Counted from the first letter of the stretch, positions 36,337 to 45,742 are shown. The stretch is DNA of 64,000 nucleotides from Lacinutrix mariniflava (GCF_001418015.1 NZ_LIQG01000032.1:1-64000); one strand, 5' to 3'. Notes: generated from the letters alone by a model not told the origin. Program-made: numbers and translations.

Positions 36337-36374
36337 GCCAACCACGTATATAAAAACGTTATATTATTTTCGAA
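36337..36374 (+). repeat. array 1 right end: shortened attC-like element with inverted 19-mer
   Basis: GCCAACCACGTATATAA is joined to ACGTTATATTATTTTCGAA (36356-36374), which is the exact reverse complement of the 19-mer in leaders A (32409-32427) and B (33485-33503). It starts 8 nt after the decayed lipoprotein gene. Confidence 0.75.
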
Positions 36375-36381
36375 AACATAA

Positions 36382-36410
36382 AAAAAGCACAACCAATGGT
36401 TGTGCTTTTT
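36382..36410. terminator. terminator of guaB (bidirectional)
   Basis: Perfect 13-bp stem AAAAAGCACAACC/GGTTGTGCTTTTT with loop AAT. It ends guaB on the minus strand and closes array 1 on the plus strand. Confidence 0.9.
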
Positions 36411-36433
36411 CAATATTATATAAACCTATAATT

Positions 36434-37903
36434 CTATCTAGAATAATTAGGAGATTCTTTAGTAATAGTAACATCATGTGGATGACTTTCATTAATTCCA
36501 GAAGCTGTAATTTTTACAAATCTTCCAGTTTCTTTTAGTGTTGCTACATCTTTAGCACCACAATAACCCATTCCTGCTCTTAAGCCTCCAATAAATTGGT
36601 GGATACTTTCATCTAAATCACCTTTATATGGTACACGACCAACAATACCTTCTGGTACTAATTTTTTAATATCATCTTCTACATCTTGGAAATAACGGTC
36701 TTTACTACCTTGTTTCATAGCTTCTACAGAACCCATTCCACGGTAAGACTTAAATTTACGTCCTTCGTAAATAATTGTTTCTCCTGGAGATTCTTTTGTT
36801 CCTGCTAATAAAGAACCTAACATTACTGTATCTGCTCCTGCTGCAATTGCTTTAGGTATATCTCCTGTGTATCTAATACCTCCATCTGCAATTACTGGAA
36901 CTCCAGAGCCTTTAATAGCTGCTGCAACTTCTAATACTGCCGAAAACTGAGGAAAACCAACACCTGCAACTACACGAGTTGTACAAATAGAACCTGGACC
37001 AATACCAACTTTTACAGCATCTGCTCCTGCTGCTACTAAATATTTTGCTGCTTCTGCTGTTGCTATATTACCAACAACAACATCTAAATCTGGAAATTTA
37101 GCTTTTACTTCTTTTAAAACGTTAACCACACCTTTTGTGTGACCGTGCGCTGTATCTATAATTATAGCATCTACTCCTGCATTTACTAAAGCTTCTGCTC
37201 TATCTACTGCATCTCCTGTTACTCCAATTGCTGCTGCAACACGTAATCTACCGTAAGTATCTTTATTTGCGATTGGCTTCTGAGTTACTTTAGTTATATC
37301 TCTAAACGTAATTAAACCAACAAGAATTTCATCTTTAACTATTAAAAGTTTTTCGATTTTATTTTTCTGAAGAATAGTCTCTGCACCTTTTAAACTTGTT
37401 CCTTCTGGAGCAGTTATTAGGTTTTCACTTGTCATTACCTCAACAATAGGTCTATTGTTTTCATGTTCGAAACGTAAATCTCTATTGGTAACAATTCCCT
37501 TTAATTTACCATTATCATCTACAATTGGAATACCTCCAATACTATGCTCACGCATGGCATTTTTAGCATCTGAAACCACAGCCGTAAGTGGTAATGTAAC
37601 AGGATCGATAATCATACCGCTTTCTGCACGTTTTACTTTACGCACTTTCGCCGCTTGCTCTTCGATAGTCATGTTTTTATGCAAAACACCTATTCCGCCT
37701 TCGCGAGCCATAGCAATTGCCATTCTACTTTCTGTAACTGTATCCATCGCTGCAGATACAATAGGAACGTTAATGGTAATGTTACGTGTAAATTTTGTTT
37801 GAATATTGACTTCTCTTGGAAGAACTTCAGAAAAAGCTGGGACTAATAATACGTCATCGTAAGTTAAACCTTCACCTACTATTTTATTTTCGTGTGCTGT
37901 CAT
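36434..37903 (-). CDS. guaB: IMP dehydrogenase
   Basis: 489 residues. TIM-barrel start [20 protein letters not shown], two CBS domains (about 95-205; [20 protein letters not shown]), the catalytic Cys loop [18 protein letters not shown] and the flap region with GRVPYKGD. It oxidises IMP to XMP with NAD, the first committed step to GMP. It stands alone on the minus strand with its own terminator; array 1 lies beyond that. Confidence 0.97.
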   Translation of the reverse strand: MTAHENKIVGEGLTYDDVLLVPAFSEVLPREVNIQTKFTRNITINVPIVSAAMDTVTESRMAIAMAREGGIGVLHKNMTIEEQAAKVRKVKRAESGMIIDPVTLPLTAVVSDAKNAMREHSIGGIPIVDDNGKLKGIVTNRDLRFEHENNRPIVEVMTSENLITAPEGTSLKGAETILQKNKIEKLLIVKDEILVGLITFRDITKVTQKPIANKDTYGRLRVAAAIGVTGDAVDRAEALVNAGVDAIIIDTAHGHTKGVVNVLKEVKAKFPDLDVVVGNIATAEAAKYLVAAGADAVKVGIGPGSICTTRVVAGVGFPQFSAVLEVAAAIKGSGVPVIADGGIRYTGDIPKAIAAGADTVMLGSLLAGTKESPGETIIYEGRKFKSYRGMGSVEAMKQGSKDRYFQDVEDDIKKLVPEGIVGRVPYKGDLDESIHQFIGGLRAGMGYCGAKDVATLKETGRFVKITASGINESHPHDVTITKESPNYSR

Positions 37904-38071
37904 TGCAATTGGAATTAATTGCGAGTAAAGATATATATAATTATATAATAAATACTGTTTTTCAATTTAGAATGTAAAATAAATAGTATATAATTAGATT
38001 ACTTTAACACTTAGCGTTTAAATATGAATGCAACGTTAAAAAATTACTTGTCATTATTAAAACTAGAAAAC

Positions 38072-38096
38072 AAAAAAGACCACTTAAAAAGTGGTC
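38072..38096 (-). terminator. terminator of the Cys-rich gene
   Basis: Perfect 8-bp stem GACCACTT (38078-38085)/AAGTGGTC (38089-38096), 3-nt loop; on the minus strand it is followed by six T. It lies 26 nt after the stop. Confidence 0.85.
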
Positions 38097-38122
38097 ATTT
38101 TTTATTTAAACTATTATTAAAA

Positions 38123-38371
38123 TTAAGCTTGAGCATTTTGTGGAGCCCATTGCGAACATAACATTCCTGGTGCTGCTTTTTGTGGGTTTGCACAGTTTGA
38201 AGATTCAAAACGTGCACAAGAACTACAATTAGGATCATTTTTTAAAGAAGCCTTCATTTCAAAACTATCACAAGTATAATTATCACTTACTTTTACGGCA
38301 TGTACTTTACAAACTTCGTTAGCAGTTAAACTCTGACAATTAACACAACTATTTCCTATTCTTATCGACAT
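38123..38371 (-). CDS. small cysteine-rich protein
   Basis: 82 residues with eight Cys and no signal peptide: SCVNCQSL near the N-terminus, isolated Cys in EVCKV and YTCDS, then NCSSCARFESSNC and MLCSQWAP near the end. The second half (CxxC, Cys, Cys-x-x-Trp) recalls high-potential iron-sulphur proteins, and the whole looks like two Cys clusters. It is likely a metal or Fe-S binding protein of the cytosol. It has a dedicated terminator and stands alone, so it is a real gene; function unknown. Confidence 0.65.
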   Translation of the reverse strand: MSIRIGNSCVNCQSLTANEVCKVHAVKVSDNYTCDSFEMKASLKNDPNCSSCARFESSNCANPQKAAPGMLCSQWAPQNAQA

Positions 38372-38489
38372 AATTTCTTGTTTTAAAGGTTAATACTTCT
38401 TAAATATAAGAAAATCACATCTCAAAAACACTTAAAACACACTGAAAGTCAATAGTTTGTATTTAGACTGTTTTAAAATAAGCTCGGTT

Positions 38490-40916
38490 TTAGAATTTAA
38501 TCTCTAACGTTGTATAAAAGTTTCTGTTAGCTGATGGTATAATTCCTGGTCCTGGATATCCTGTTGCACGTCTAGTAAAATACGCAGTGTCTAAAAGGTT
38601 GTTTACACCTGCTTCTAGCTTAAACTTCTTGTATTTATAAGATAGTGATACATCTAGAATATTGTAAGCAGGAATCTCTCCAATAACTCCGCTTAAATTA
38701 CCTTCGACAGCATTTGTGGCATCTGTAAATTGAGACGACAAGTATGTATATTGAATATTAGATAAGAAGTCTTTATAACCAAGTCTTATTCCTGTTTTTA
38801 TGTTATAATTAGGTATAAATTCTACTTTATTACCTTCTACTCCATTCTCATCAGACTTAGTGTATTCTGAGTCTACAAAAGAGGCATTAACAAAGTAATT
38901 AAAGATATAATCTTTATTATTAAGGAATAAACTTTCTAAATTAAATTCTACTAAACTCTCTACACCATATAAAACAGCATCACCAACATTACCACGTTCG
39001 CTCTTTACACTTGTATCTGAACCTACACGTTGTACAAATCCAATTCTATCGTTATAAAAAAGACTAAAGGCACTAACATCATAAGATATTTTATTGTTTA
39101 ACTTTCCTCTAATCCCGGCATCTAAGGTTAAACCATTTTCATCATCAATATCTGGATTAATGGTAAATGCAGGATTAACAATACTAATATCGGAAAACGT
39201 AACAGAACGGTAGTTTTGAGACACGTTTCCGTATAACTCAAAATTAGTTCCTGGTTTGTAACTTAGTCCTAAACCTAATAACACAAAAGAACGCTCTCTA
39301 GTTAATGCATCTTCATTTTTTTCATTTAAAATAACATTACCAGCTGCATCTGTATTTATTTGTCTAAAAAAACCATCACTTTGCGTGTTTATATATTCAA
39401 ATCTAAAACCTGGTGTAACCGATAATTTATCGTTTAAATAGATAATATTCTCACCAAAAACAGCAACATTTAAATTAGGATACGTAAAGTCTGACTGATT
39501 ACTATAGTTCGGAAACGTATCGTATTGAAAATCGAAATTAGGATCTGAGCCAGCACTTCCCGGACCTTGTTCCGATGTGTTTTCTGCCTTGTAAAACTTA
39601 GCACCAATTAATCCAATTGACTTTTTATTAAAAAGACTGTAATTGGTTAGTAATCGTGTTTCGAATCCATAATTATTAAACTCTCCTTTTATTAAATCTC
39701 TTACACCATTAGCATCTGGTTGGTCTACACGGTTACTTCTAAAACCTAAAGCATTTCTAGAGGCATTCAATCCGAAGGCATTAAAAGTAAAATTAGTATC
39801 CTCAGAGAATTGGTGAGATAATTTTAAATTATACAACAACCAATCTACTTGAAACCAGTTACGTTCTCTGTTACTTTGGTAGGGATCTTCTTCAAATTGA
39901 GAATCGTTTAATCCTCCACCTTGTTTTGCTAAATATCTTAAATAAGAAACTTCACCTTCTACCTTAGTTTTATCATTAAACTGATAGCCTAAATGTGCAA
40001 ATACATTTTTAGATTCGAAGTTAGAATTATCTCTAAATCCATCTCCTTTTTTGTAATTAAAATAAGTGTAATAACTAAACTTTCCTTTTGTGCCACTCGC
40101 ACTAGTAAAGTTAGTATACAAGCCATTACTACCAATAGTATTTCTTGTAATTACCTCTAAAGGCTTTTTAGTATTTGGTGTTTTTGTTTTAAAATTAACC
40201 AAACCTCCAAACTGTGTTCCGTATTGCAAAGAAGCCGCACCTCTAACAATTTGAATTTCTTGTAAAGCTTCCGCTGGTGGAGAATAATAACTCTCTGGGT
40301 ATCCTAAAACATCGGCACTAATATCGTAACCATTTTGGCGTGTATTAAAATTAGCTGTTCTATTAGGATCTAAACCACGACCACCAATATTTAACTGCAA
40401 ACCAGCATCGTCGTTTTGGTAAATATTTAAACCTGCTACTTGGCTGTATAATTGTCTTGCATTGTTTGTACCTAAACTGGCCATAGACTGGTCTATTAAA
40501 ACCACCTCTGTTTTTTTACCAGCATAAATAGCAGTCTCTTCTACATCTTTTAAGCGTTTTAAACTAAATGCTTGTGCTTTTCTAGAGGTTAATTCTACTT
40601 CAGATAGTGTTGTTTCAGCAAAAGGCAATAACGTGATTTTTACATTCTTATTTTCGCCAACATTAATGGTTTGCTCAAGTACATTGTATTCATATGTAAA
40701 AAAAGTTAAAACAATGCTTTCTTCTTCTGTTTCAACTTTAAAAAATCCATTAGCATCAGACTTTGCTAAAAGGCCTAAGTTTTTACTGTAAACCTCAACG
40801 TCTTTAAGTTTCTCTCCTTGCTCATTTACTATCACACCTGTAATTTGCTCTTGAGCAAGTGTTACAAAAGTGATAAGTAATGTTATAATTAGTAAGCTAT
40901 AGTCCTTTAATTTCAT
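38490..40916 (-). CDS. TonB-dependent outer-membrane receptor (FecA-like)
   Basis: 808 residues: signal peptide ending TLAQ, a carboxypeptidase-regulatory-like N-terminal domain (GVIVNEQGEKLKDVEVYSKN), a plug domain (TEVVLIDQSMASLGTNNARQ ... IQIVRGAASLQYGTQFGG) and a 22-strand type beta barrel ending TLEIKF. It imports an iron complex or another large ligand across the outer membrane. It is the last gene of an operon with the HTTM protein, imelysin and DUF4856 proteins and overlaps the HTTM gene by 20 nt, so the products probably work together. Substrate is not readable from sequence. Confidence 0.9.
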   Translation of the reverse strand: MKLKDYSLLIITLLITFVTLAQEQITGVIVNEQGEKLKDVEVYSKNLGLLAKSDANGFFKVETEEESIVLTFFTYEYNVLEQTINVGENKNVKITLLPFAETTLSEVELTSRKAQAFSLKRLKDVEETAIYAGKKTEVVLIDQSMASLGTNNARQLYSQVAGLNIYQNDDAGLQLNIGGRGLDPNRTANFNTRQNGYDISADVLGYPESYYSPPAEALQEIQIVRGAASLQYGTQFGGLVNFKTKTPNTKKPLEVITRNTIGSNGLYTNFTSASGTKGKFSYYTYFNYKKGDGFRDNSNFESKNVFAHLGYQFNDKTKVEGEVSYLRYLAKQGGGLNDSQFEEDPYQSNRERNWFQVDWLLYNLKLSHQFSEDTNFTFNAFGLNASRNALGFRSNRVDQPDANGVRDLIKGEFNNYGFETRLLTNYSLFNKKSIGLIGAKFYKAENTSEQGPGSAGSDPNFDFQYDTFPNYSNQSDFTYPNLNVAVFGENIIYLNDKLSVTPGFRFEYINTQSDGFFRQINTDAAGNVILNEKNEDALTRERSFVLLGLGLSYKPGTNFELYGNVSQNYRSVTFSDISIVNPAFTINPDIDDENGLTLDAGIRGKLNNKISYDVSAFSLFYNDRIGFVQRVGSDTSVKSERGNVGDAVLYGVESLVEFNLESLFLNNKDYIFNYFVNASFVDSEYTKSDENGVEGNKVEFIPNYNIKTGIRLGYKDFLSNIQYTYLSSQFTDATNAVEGNLSGVIGEIPAYNILDVSLSYKYKKFKLEAGVNNLLDTAYFTRRATGYPGPGIIPSANRNFYTTLEIKF

Positions 40917-42261
40917 CTGTAAATGGTAAAATCCAATGTTTATGTTTAAACGATTCTTTTTCTTGGTACAAATCTACGCTTTCATCAATAAATAATTGAC
41001 TTAATCTGCCGTTTAAAGCCACATAACTTTTAGCATATACTTCTACGCCTTTGTGACCTTGTTTGGTAAAATGATTGCCTAAATAATGTGCATACTCTAA
41101 AATAAAATCAGGTTGAAAACTCATTTGTTTTTCCTGTAAAGGCGTTAAAAAATCTGAGTTATTAACTAGAAACGCGTTGCCTTCTTCATCTTTTATTTTA
41201 AAAGTAGTGTTACCCATTTTCTCCATTAGCATTACACGCCAAGACAAACGGTAACCTTCTTCTGTCCAAAACAATTCGCCAGGATATAACAGGTATCTAA
41301 ACGGAAACACCAATTGCACCACAAAAAACAATCCTAGCATTGGTAGCAATAACTTGCTATACCTTACTTTGTAAACGGTTTTATAGTCTATTTTTTTCGC
41401 TTTCGCGGAAGTAAATGCCAGTAACGACTTGATTTTGCTTAATATTTTATGATGAAATGAAGCATCAAAAAAGATTAATGCACTAACAATCATTACAAAC
41501 GGAAACATCCCGATTGGAAACAATATTCGTGTAAACACATGAAAAAAGATAACCATTACAAAGGCTGCAACTCTAGTACGTTTATACAATAAGAAAAACG
41601 GAATCAATAAATCATACAACATACCTGTCCAACTCATAGCATAATAAAACCATTCTTGTTGCATTAGCGTATCGCCTATAAGTGGTAAATCGTATTTAGA
41701 AGGCAACCATATTTTTAAAGGCTGTGCTTTTAGTAACCAATCGCTATTTATCTTAGCTAATCCTGCGTAAAAATAAACGATGCCTAAAAGTAGTTTTATA
41801 CCATCAATAGTCCATCTCGGAATAGTTTTATAACTAATCTTTGAAGTATAATTGTCTAGTGAGAAAGTGGCATTCGCTGGTAAAAAAATCATTAAAAAGC
41901 TAAGTATGCTTATAAAGTAATAATGATTTAAATACGTGGTTTTATCCATGAGCTCTATATACGTAAAGCTGATGAAAAAGGTAATAATTGCTAATCTATA
42001 TTTATAACCTATAGCTACAAAGAAAGCAGACAAGCCACAGATTAAAAACAGCAAATAAGTATAATCGCCTAAGGTTTTAACCCATTCGAATCCGTAGTAT
42101 TTAAAATGAAATTTTGGTTGAATGTAAATGGTGTCAATCCATCCTTTTAACCAATAACGAATCATGCCGTAACACATCATTAATCCAAAACCAATCCTGA
42201 ACACAGCTAAAGGCGCTGCATCTGTAGTTTTATTTAAATATGTTTTTATGCTAAAATCCAT
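40897..42261 (-). CDS. HTTM-domain membrane protein (vitamin K-dependent carboxylase-like)
   Basis: 454 residues with about ten hydrophobic segments in the first two thirds, the horizontally transferred transmembrane domain related to vitamin K-dependent gamma-carboxylase (TTDAAPLAVFRIGFGLMMCY, then YFYAGLAKINSDWLLKAQPL). Bacterial members are common but mostly uncharacterised. A strong hairpin with eight T ends 2 nt before its start, and its end overlaps the TonB receptor gene. Its repeated place next to imelysin and a TonB receptor in flavobacteria supports a role in iron acquisition, but this is inference. Confidence 0.8.
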   Translation of the reverse strand: MDFSIKTYLNKTTDAAPLAVFRIGFGLMMCYGMIRYWLKGWIDTIYIQPKFHFKYYGFEWVKTLGDYTYLLFLICGLSAFFVAIGYKYRLAIITFFISFTYIELMDKTTYLNHYYFISILSFLMIFLPANATFSLDNYTSKISYKTIPRWTIDGIKLLLGIVYFYAGLAKINSDWLLKAQPLKIWLPSKYDLPLIGDTLMQQEWFYYAMSWTGMLYDLLIPFFLLYKRTRVAAFVMVIFFHVFTRILFPIGMFPFVMIVSALIFFDASFHHKILSKIKSLLAFTSAKAKKIDYKTVYKVRYSKLLLPMLGLFFVVQLVFPFRYLLYPGELFWTEEGYRLSWRVMLMEKMGNTTFKIKDEEGNAFLVNNSDFLTPLQEKQMSFQPDFILEYAHYLGNHFTKQGHKGVEVYAKSYVALNGRLSQLFIDESVDLYQEKESFKHKHWILPFTDEIKGL

Positions 42262-42263
42262 AA

Positions 42264-42298
42264 TGCAAAAAAAAGGTTGATTTATAAAATCAACCTTT
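42264..42298 (-). terminator. intra-operon hairpin before the HTTM gene
   Basis: Perfect 12-bp stem AAAGGTTGATTT (42272-42283)/AAATCAACCTTT (42287-42298), 3-nt loop, and a T run on the minus strand just before the ATG at 42261. It has the form of a strong intrinsic terminator placed between two genes of one operon, so only part of the transcript may reach the HTTM and receptor genes. Confidence 0.75.
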
Positions 42299-42321
42299 AA
42301 TAAAATTAGTGTTCCTTAAAA

Positions 42322-43419
42322 TTAATCTCCATCAGCATCTACGTAATCTACGCTTACATTAAATGCTTGTAGCATATCTACCTTAAAAGATATTACTACT
42401 AGTTGTAATGCATCGTAAGCTTCAGTCATTTTTGTATTATCTGTTTCAACCTGCGTTTTTAAATCTGCATTTAAAACTTGTATTTTTTGTCTAGCATTAT
42501 TAATTCTTGTATTAATTAATGTTGCTAAATCTGCTCTATCCAATTCAATTAAATAGTTATAAAAACCTTCTCCTGTTGGAGACGTACTTGTTGCTTTACC
42601 ATTAAAGATATTTTGCACATTATCCAATGCTATAATAGATAAATCTCTAGAGATTGTTCCGTTATAAACAGCTTCAGCTTTATCTGCTAAAGGATTTGTA
42701 GAAAACACACCTGCAGGAATACCGAATTTATTCGCTCTTAATCCTTTTTCGTAATAAAAAATATAATCGTTTATAAACTTATTTACTGCGCTAGATACAG
42801 TATTACTTGTACTGCTAATAAAAACAGCTCTGTAATTAGTTGTCCAATCTGTTAACACAGTTTGTGTTAAGCTATTCATTTGTGCAATTAAATCTGTTAA
42901 GTAAGCTGCGTAATTTGAAGTTGCATACTTATTTAAGATTTCAGTATCTGTAGCAGCGATACCGTGTAACATATAATCTACAGCAGGAAAACCTACAGCA
43001 TCATTATTACCTACTGCTGTTAAATCGTAAGTACCATTAGCAATATTTGCTTCAATGTCTGCAGTAGTTGTAGGATACACATTCATTTGAAAACTGTATT
43101 GTAGCACTTCGGCTTGACCGATATTAAAAGGCTCTACTAATTGCCAATCTTTATATGCATTAACAAAAGCAGCTCTTAAATTATCTAAATTAGTTTGGTT
43201 TGGTGTTGCTGTAAAAGTATCACCAAGAGTAGCTAAAGTTTCTAATCCAGTTTTTAAATCTTGATATCTTGGAATAATTATATTATCTGCCAAGTTAGTT
43301 TGCATAGCAGCTCTATTGTAATTATCCGGAGTACTGCCACTGCCATTGTCAGAATCATCAGACCCAGAACAAGCCGCAACTATTAGCATTAAAGTAAAAA
43401 TGTAAGCTAACTTTTTCAT
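42322..43419 (-). CDS. imelysin-family lipoprotein
   Basis: 365 residues with lipobox LIVAACSGSDD. The imelysin/IrpA peptidase-like family is marked by AFVNAYKDWQLVEPFNIGQA (helix with W-Q-x-x-E), the conserved YPTTTADIEANIANGTYDLT region and the GxHxxE-like motif, here FPAVDYMLHGIAATDTEI. Known members bind iron or haem at the cell surface. It follows the DUF4856 gene with an 85-nt gap containing a hairpin, and precedes the HTTM gene. Confidence 0.85.
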   Translation of the reverse strand: MKKLAYIFTLMLIVAACSGSDDSDNGSGSTPDNYNRAAMQTNLADNIIIPRYQDLKTGLETLATLGDTFTATPNQTNLDNLRAAFVNAYKDWQLVEPFNIGQAEVLQYSFQMNVYPTTTADIEANIANGTYDLTAVGNNDAVGFPAVDYMLHGIAATDTEILNKYATSNYAAYLTDLIAQMNSLTQTVLTDWTTNYRAVFISSTSNTVSSAVNKFINDYIFYYEKGLRANKFGIPAGVFSTNPLADKAEAVYNGTISRDLSIIALDNVQNIFNGKATSTSPTGEGFYNYLIELDRADLATLINTRINNARQKIQVLNADLKTQVETDNTKMTEAYDALQLVVISFKVDMLQAFNVSVDYVDADGD

Positions 43420-43454
43420 AAATATTTTTTTCTTTTTCAGTGTGCAAAAATAAG

Positions 43455-43487
43455 AATAGTAGACGTTTATAACAAACGTCTACTATT
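43455..43487 (-). terminator. intra-operon hairpin after the DUF4856 gene
   Basis: Perfect 14-bp stem AATAGTAGACGTTT (43455-43468)/AAACGTCTACTATT (43474-43487), 5-nt loop, followed on the minus strand by TCTTATTTTT. It separates DUF4856 from imelysin and is either a partial terminator or an mRNA-stabilising 3' end. Confidence 0.7.
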
Positions 43488-43504
43488 TTAAAACTTATAA
43501 GTTA

Positions 43505-44713
43505 TTAACTACCAGCTTGTGCTGTAGTAAAACTAAACTCTGCAGAAATTGTATCTGAGATTGTATCTAATGTCGCTGGTGTAATATCCCAGAAACCATT
43601 TCCTGTCATTAACTGGTCTGTTAATAATAGTACTTCGTCTTTTGTTAAGTAAGGCTCTGTAGTACCAGGCTTTCTTGTAAACTGTAAGCTATAAACAAAA
43701 CCGTAAGCTTCAGATAATGCATGAAATGCTGATGCCATATCTGTACCTAAATTCGCTTTACCTTGTTGTAAATAGTAAATACCTCTTACAGCTATTACTT
43801 GAGAAATTTTAGCTCTAATAATTTCAGCTTGAGCATCACGTACATCATAATCTTTAGCTACAATTGCAGCACGACCTAATTTAAAAGCATTGAAAACATC
43901 TAAAGCAATACCTGAAAAATCATCATCTCCATCTACTTTTGCTAAGTATTCACTTAAAAACTTATCTGCTTCTAATACAGGAACAGCAGGATTATCTTCG
44001 TTACCATATAAGTAACCAAAAGCCTCATCCCATTTGTGCTCCATAGTTGTGTAATTATTAGTACCATCTAAAACGTCTGCATTGTTATTTGCAACGTTAT
44101 CTCCTGCATCTAAAACAGCAGTACTTAAGTAGTTGTTTAAAATTTGATCAACCATTAAGGCTCCTATTAAACTTTTAGCAAATGCTTGGTTATACTCTAA
44201 ACCTTTTGCATTTACATAACGTGTAGAACCTCCACCTGCTTGTTGTATTTGTCCTGCAACACCAGAAGTTGCTGTAGTTGCCCAATTTGGGAATACATTA
44301 TTTACTTGATCTTGTATGTATAAATCGAATGTTGATTTAATAACACTAGCGTCTGTAGTATTAGCTGCAAAATAATCTGTTGATGCTGCTACTTTACTTC
44401 TTACACTTTTATCTGAAGCATTAAGAGCTGCATCACTAAAATCGTTAGCGTTTTCAACGTGAGCAAACATATTATCTAAAGTTAACTCCGTGTTCGCAGT
44501 ATTAACTAATCCTGAAACAATTTCTTGAGCCATTTGGATACGTGTTGTTTGTCCTCCAAAACTAACTGTACTTGCTGCATCTCTTTCAAACACATAAGTA
44601 TCTGGAGCTGTTACATTGTTTGTTACTACAGGTGTTCCTCCATCGTCGTCACTGTTACAAGATGTGAATCCTAATGTTGCTAAAGTGGCTAATCCTAATA
44701 CGAATTTCTTCAT
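43505..44713 (-). CDS. DUF4856-domain lipoprotein
   Basis: 402 residues with lipobox LGFTSCNSDDDGG. The mature protein starts NVTAPDTYVFERDAASTVSF, the hallmark of DUF4856, and continues as an all-helical, imelysin-like fold (EHKWDEAFGYLYGNEDNP, then RAAIVAKDYD). It is the first gene of the iron-uptake operon, next to a receptor, an imelysin and an HTTM protein. It probably is a surface iron- or haem-binding protein; this is from family context. A promoter with a candidate operator precedes it. Confidence 0.85.
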   Translation of the reverse strand: MKKFVLGLATLATLGFTSCNSDDDGGTPVVTNNVTAPDTYVFERDAASTVSFGGQTTRIQMAQEIVSGLVNTANTELTLDNMFAHVENANDFSDAALNASDKSVRSKVAASTDYFAANTTDASVIKSTFDLYIQDQVNNVFPNWATTATSGVAGQIQQAGGGSTRYVNAKGLEYNQAFAKSLIGALMVDQILNNYLSTAVLDAGDNVANNNADVLDGTNNYTTMEHKWDEAFGYLYGNEDNPAVPVLEADKFLSEYLAKVDGDDDFSGIALDVFNAFKLGRAAIVAKDYDVRDAQAEIIRAKISQVIAVRGIYYLQQGKANLGTDMASAFHALSEAYGFVYSLQFTRKPGTTEPYLTKDEVLLLTDQLMTGNGFWDITPATLDTISDTISAEFSFTTAQAGS

Positions 44714-44729
44714 TTTAATTTCTTTATTA

Positions 44730-44816
44730 TTATTTAGACTAATTACAAATAGACTTGTAATTCGACTGCAAAAATAAAAATGAAAAGTAATTTAAACAAG
44801 TTTATTTAGACTAAAT
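44730..44816 (-). promoter_or_regulatory. promoter and candidate iron-responsive operators of the uptake operon
   Basis: On the minus strand TTG (complement of 44797-44799) and TATTTTTG (complement of 44769-44776) are separated by 20 nt, an excellent Bacteroidota promoter. The plus-strand sequence TTATTTAGACTAAAT at 44802-44816, with the palindrome ATTTAG-A-CTAAAT, touches its upstream side, and TTATTTAGACTAATT recurs at 44730-44744 in the 5' leader. Two such sites flanking a promoter look like repressor operators; a Fur- or DtxR-type iron regulator is the obvious guess. Confidence 0.6.
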
Positions 44817-44878
44817 TTAAATAAAAAATGAAATAAATTTTAACGGACTATTGCACAAGTAGTTACGCGCATTGTTTT

Positions 44879-45742
44879 TTAATGATATTTAGTAAAAATC
44901 TTTGTCGCTTCATTATAAGAGCTCTCAAATGACATTGCATTTAAGTTTGAAGCCTTCTTTGTCGTTAGGTAAGACAGTACTTTTTCTGTAGGCATATTAC
45001 CCGTTAAATCATCTTTTGCCATTGGGCAACCACCAAAACCTTGGATGGCTCCATCGAATCTTCGGCATCCTGCATTATAAGCAGCATCTACCTTCTCAAA
45101 CCATGTAGTTGGCGTAGTATGTAAATGTGCACCAAATTCTATATCCTTATATGCAGGAATTAAATTAGAGAAGAGATAATCTATATTTTCTGGGTCCGAA
45201 GTACCAACAGTATCGCTTAAACTCAAAATCTTAACACCCATTTTACTTAAGCGCTCTGTCCACTCTCCTACTATTTCTACACTCCATGGATCTCCATAAG
45301 GATTACCAAAGCCCATAGAAATATAAACCACAACCTCTTTATTTACTTGGTCTGCTCGGTTTAAAATCTCTTGTAACGTTACTACAGACTGCGCTATCGT
45401 TTTGTGCGTATTACGCATTTGAAAATTCTCTGATATAGAAAACGGATAACCCAAATAATCTATTTCTGGGTGTTTACAAGCATCTTCTGCTCCACGAGTA
45501 TTAGCAATAATAGCTAGTAGTTTACTCGTTGTTTTACTTAAATCTAATTGAGATAACACCTCTCTTGTATCTACCATTTGCGGTATTGCCTTTGGAGATA
45601 CAAAGCTTCCAAAGTCGATAGTATCGAAACCTACGCGAAGTAAAGATTGAATGTATTGTACCTTCTTTTCCGTGGGAATAAAAGTTTTTATGCCTTGCAT
45701 GGCATCTCTTGGACATTCTATAACTTTAACGTGGTCTTTCAT
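44879..45742 (-). CDS. hydroxymethylglutaryl-CoA lyase
   Basis: 287 residues, a TIM barrel of the HMGL-like family: start VIECPRDAMQGIKTFIPTEK, metal-binding HLHTT (GAHLHTTPTTW) and the signature FGGCPMAKDDLTGNMPTE with its catalytic Cys. It cleaves HMG-CoA to acetoacetate and acetyl-CoA in leucine breakdown. It is transcribed alone, away from the LysE gene by 139 nt on the same strand. Other members of the family (for example homocitrate synthases) lack the GCPMA pattern. Confidence 0.9.
   Translation of the reverse strand: MKDHVKVIECPRDAMQGIKTFIPTEKKVQYIQSLLRVGFDTIDFGSFVSPKAIPQMVDTREVLSQLDLSKTTSKLLAIIANTRGAEDACKHPEIDYLGYPFSISENFQMRNTHKTIAQSVVTLQEILNRADQVNKEVVVYISMGFGNPYGDPWSVEIVGEWTERLSKMGVKILSLSDTVGTSDPENIDYLFSNLIPAYKDIEFGAHLHTTPTTWFEKVDAAYNAGCRRFDGAIQGFGGCPMAKDDLTGNMPTEKVLSYLTTKKASNLNAMSFESSYNEATKIFTKYH

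Noticed and set aside
32228-36374. Array 1 as an insertion sequence or composite transposon
   Set aside because: No transposase frame or remnant is seen, and the inverted 19-mers recur at inner leaders instead of only at the outer ends; no target-site duplication could be found.
36335-36538. 67-codon plus-strand frame across the guaB 3' end
   Set aside because: It reads through the array end element and the guaB terminator and is antisense to guaB.
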